A stretch of DNA of 64,000 nt. Origin: Candidatus Rhodoluna planktonica. GTDB lineage: Bacteria; Actinomycetota; Actinomycetes; Actinomycetales; Microbacteriaceae. Shown here in pieces: positions 63,088 through 64,000 of the stretch. The translations under genes and the position numbers were made by a program. The DNA lies in NCBI RefSeq assembly GCF_001854225.1, contig NZ_CP015208.1, forward strand, positions 1,240,001 through 1,304,000. The letters run 5' to 3'. Below the pieces are notes generated by a model. The model had not been told where the DNA came from. It ran no database searches and saw nothing but the letters and a program-made list of their open reading frames with translations. How positions within the stretch are numbered: the stretch's first letter is position 1; each line of letters begins with the position of its first letter.

Positions 63088-63513
63088 TTACTTTTTGCCA
63101 AAAAGGCCGCCGAAGAGACCTTTTTTCTCGCCGCTGCTTGGCTTTTCTGCAGCCGCAGGCGCTTCGGCCTTTGGTGCTGCTTCGCCAACCTTGGCTGCAG
63201 TGCCGTTGGCAGCAGCTTCGAGAACCTGTTCGACCAGTTCGGTTGCGCTCTTGATGGCTTTAGCCACACCAACCTGGATGTATGGCTTGCCGGCGAACCG
63301 GTCGCGACCGATGACCTCTAGGTCAACGGCGAAAATTACTGCATCGGCTGAGTCGATGACATCTTGCTTGAAAGGGTTCGAGCCAGCTGAGCCCTGAGTC
63401 TCAACAAGCACTTCGTGACCTAGCTTTTTGCCAGCCTGCTCTAGTGCTTCGGCTGCCATGTAGGTGTGGGCGATGCCGGTGATGCATGAAGTGACGCAAA
63501 CAATTTTGGCCAT
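63088..63513 (-). CDS. PTS fructose transporter subunit IIB
   Basis: 141 residues. Fructose-type IIB domain (1-100) with the phosphorylated Cys10 in SCITGIAHTYMAAEAL. A flexible Ala/Glu/Lys tail ends in KKGLFGGLFGKK. It takes phosphate from IIA and passes it to the sugar bound by IIC. Starts two bases after the IIA stop. In many bacteria IIA, IIB and IIC are fused; here they are three genes. Confidence 0.92.
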   Translation of the reverse strand: MAKIVCVTSCITGIAHTYMAAEALEQAGKKLGHEVLVETQGSAGSNPFKQDVIDSADAVIFAVDLEVIGRDRFAGKPYIQVGVAKAIKSATELVEQVLEAAANGTAAKVGEAAPKAEAPAAAEKPSSGEKKGLFGGLFGKK

Positions 63514-63515
63514 GA

Positions 63516-63965
63516 TTACTGAACCTCTCGGGTAATGATCGCTGCAACTGCAGCGGGGTCTTTTTCAGCGCGAAGTGATTCGCGAAATTCTTCGTTCATA
63601 ACTTTGCGAGCGAGTTTCGACAAAATTTCGAGATGCGCGTTGCCACCAGATGCCGGAGCGGCGATTAGGAAAATCAGGTCTGACTTGCCATCGTCGGCGC
63701 CAAAGTCAACACCGGTTGGCGAGATGCCAACCGCGACCGAAGGGGTGACCACTAAATCGCTTTGAGCGTGGGGAATTGCAATACCGCCCTCAATACCCGT
63801 TGGAAAGTGTTCTTCTCGTTTCGCAACAGCTTCGAGGTATCCGTCGATTGAAGTAAGTCGTTCGTCTGCTAACAAAAGTTCAGCCAACTGGCGGGTCGCC
63901 TGCTCTTTGGTGTCGGCTTCGAGACCAACGATTACGATTTCTGGCGACGTTACGACTTTGGTCAA
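63516..63965 (-). CDS. PTS fructose/mannitol subunit IIA
   Basis: 149 residues. IIA domain of the fructose-mannitol family with catalytic H66 in GGIAIPHAQSD. Receives phosphate from HPr. First visible gene of the IIA-IIB-IIC operon; upstream partners such as a regulator or 1-phosphofructokinase would lie beyond the window. Confidence 0.92.
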   Translation of the reverse strand: MTKVVTSPEIVIVGLEADTKEQATRQLAELLLADERLTSIDGYLEAVAKREEHFPTGIEGGIAIPHAQSDLVVTPSVAVGISPTGVDFGADDGKSDLIFLIAAPASGGNAHLEILSKLARKVMNEEFRESLRAEKDPAAVAAIITREVQ

Positions 63966-64000
63966 CTGATACTTCCTAAGCTCTTACCTTCAATGAGTGA

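Overview
The window looks like chromosomal DNA from a small-genome actinobacterium. A freshwater Microbacteriaceae-type lineage (Luna/Rhodoluna-like) is my best guess. This rests on a NucS mismatch-repair endonuclease, a DUF3048 lipoprotein, LuxR-type regulators, a split fructose PTS, tightly packed genes and roughly even base composition; no rRNA or other marker fixes the taxon. I saw no tRNA, rRNA, CRISPR array or transposase. No gene-free stretch exceeds about 270 bases, and all longer gaps are described as regulatory features.

Layout. 1-1838 (minus): a two-component cluster of a receiver-only paralogue with mutated phosphorylation residues, a LuxR-type response regulator and a membrane sensor protein cut by the window edge. 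1990-4193 (minus): two overlapping Gfo/Idh/MocA oxidoreductases. 4366-7385 (minus): an Ala/Lys-rich DUF1737 protein, NucS, a Fic protein with its own winged helix, and a small membrane protein. 7485-15613: two paralogous exported surface proteins, a GAF-LuxR regulator between them, and an ECF-type sigma factor fused to a membrane helix and an outside domain. 15877-18897 (mostly plus): a TacA/TacT-like toxin-antitoxin pair, a DUF2256 mini-protein, a CDP-glycerol glycerophosphotransferase-like protein and an XRE-type HTH protein. 18927-51767 (minus): one uninterrupted 10,946-codon gene for a giant modular surface protein. 51914-53432: a thrombospondin-type-3 calcium-repeat protein and a DUF3048 lipoprotein. 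53476-55203 (plus): a secreted subtilase. 55272-61679 (minus): a 2,135-residue fibronectin-type-repeat surface protein. 61862-63965 (minus): fructose PTS IIC, IIB and IIA.

How it may work together. Most of the window builds or controls the cell surface. The most interesting result is a regulatory one. The two surface-protein genes and the membrane-tethered sigma gene carry matching upstream blocks (GAACCG or AAACCG, exactly 20 bases, then a [CA]GT[TA]-type block) at almost the same distance from the start codon (112-114 bases). This suggests an autoregulated surface-stress regulon. The two surface genes also share a 5' leader with a hairpin whose stem pairs differ but remain complementary. 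The giant protein has six ~400-residue beta-repeats, about 52 Ig-like units arranged in a three-unit super-repeat, one PA14-like insert, fibronectin domains and a polytopic membrane C-terminus.
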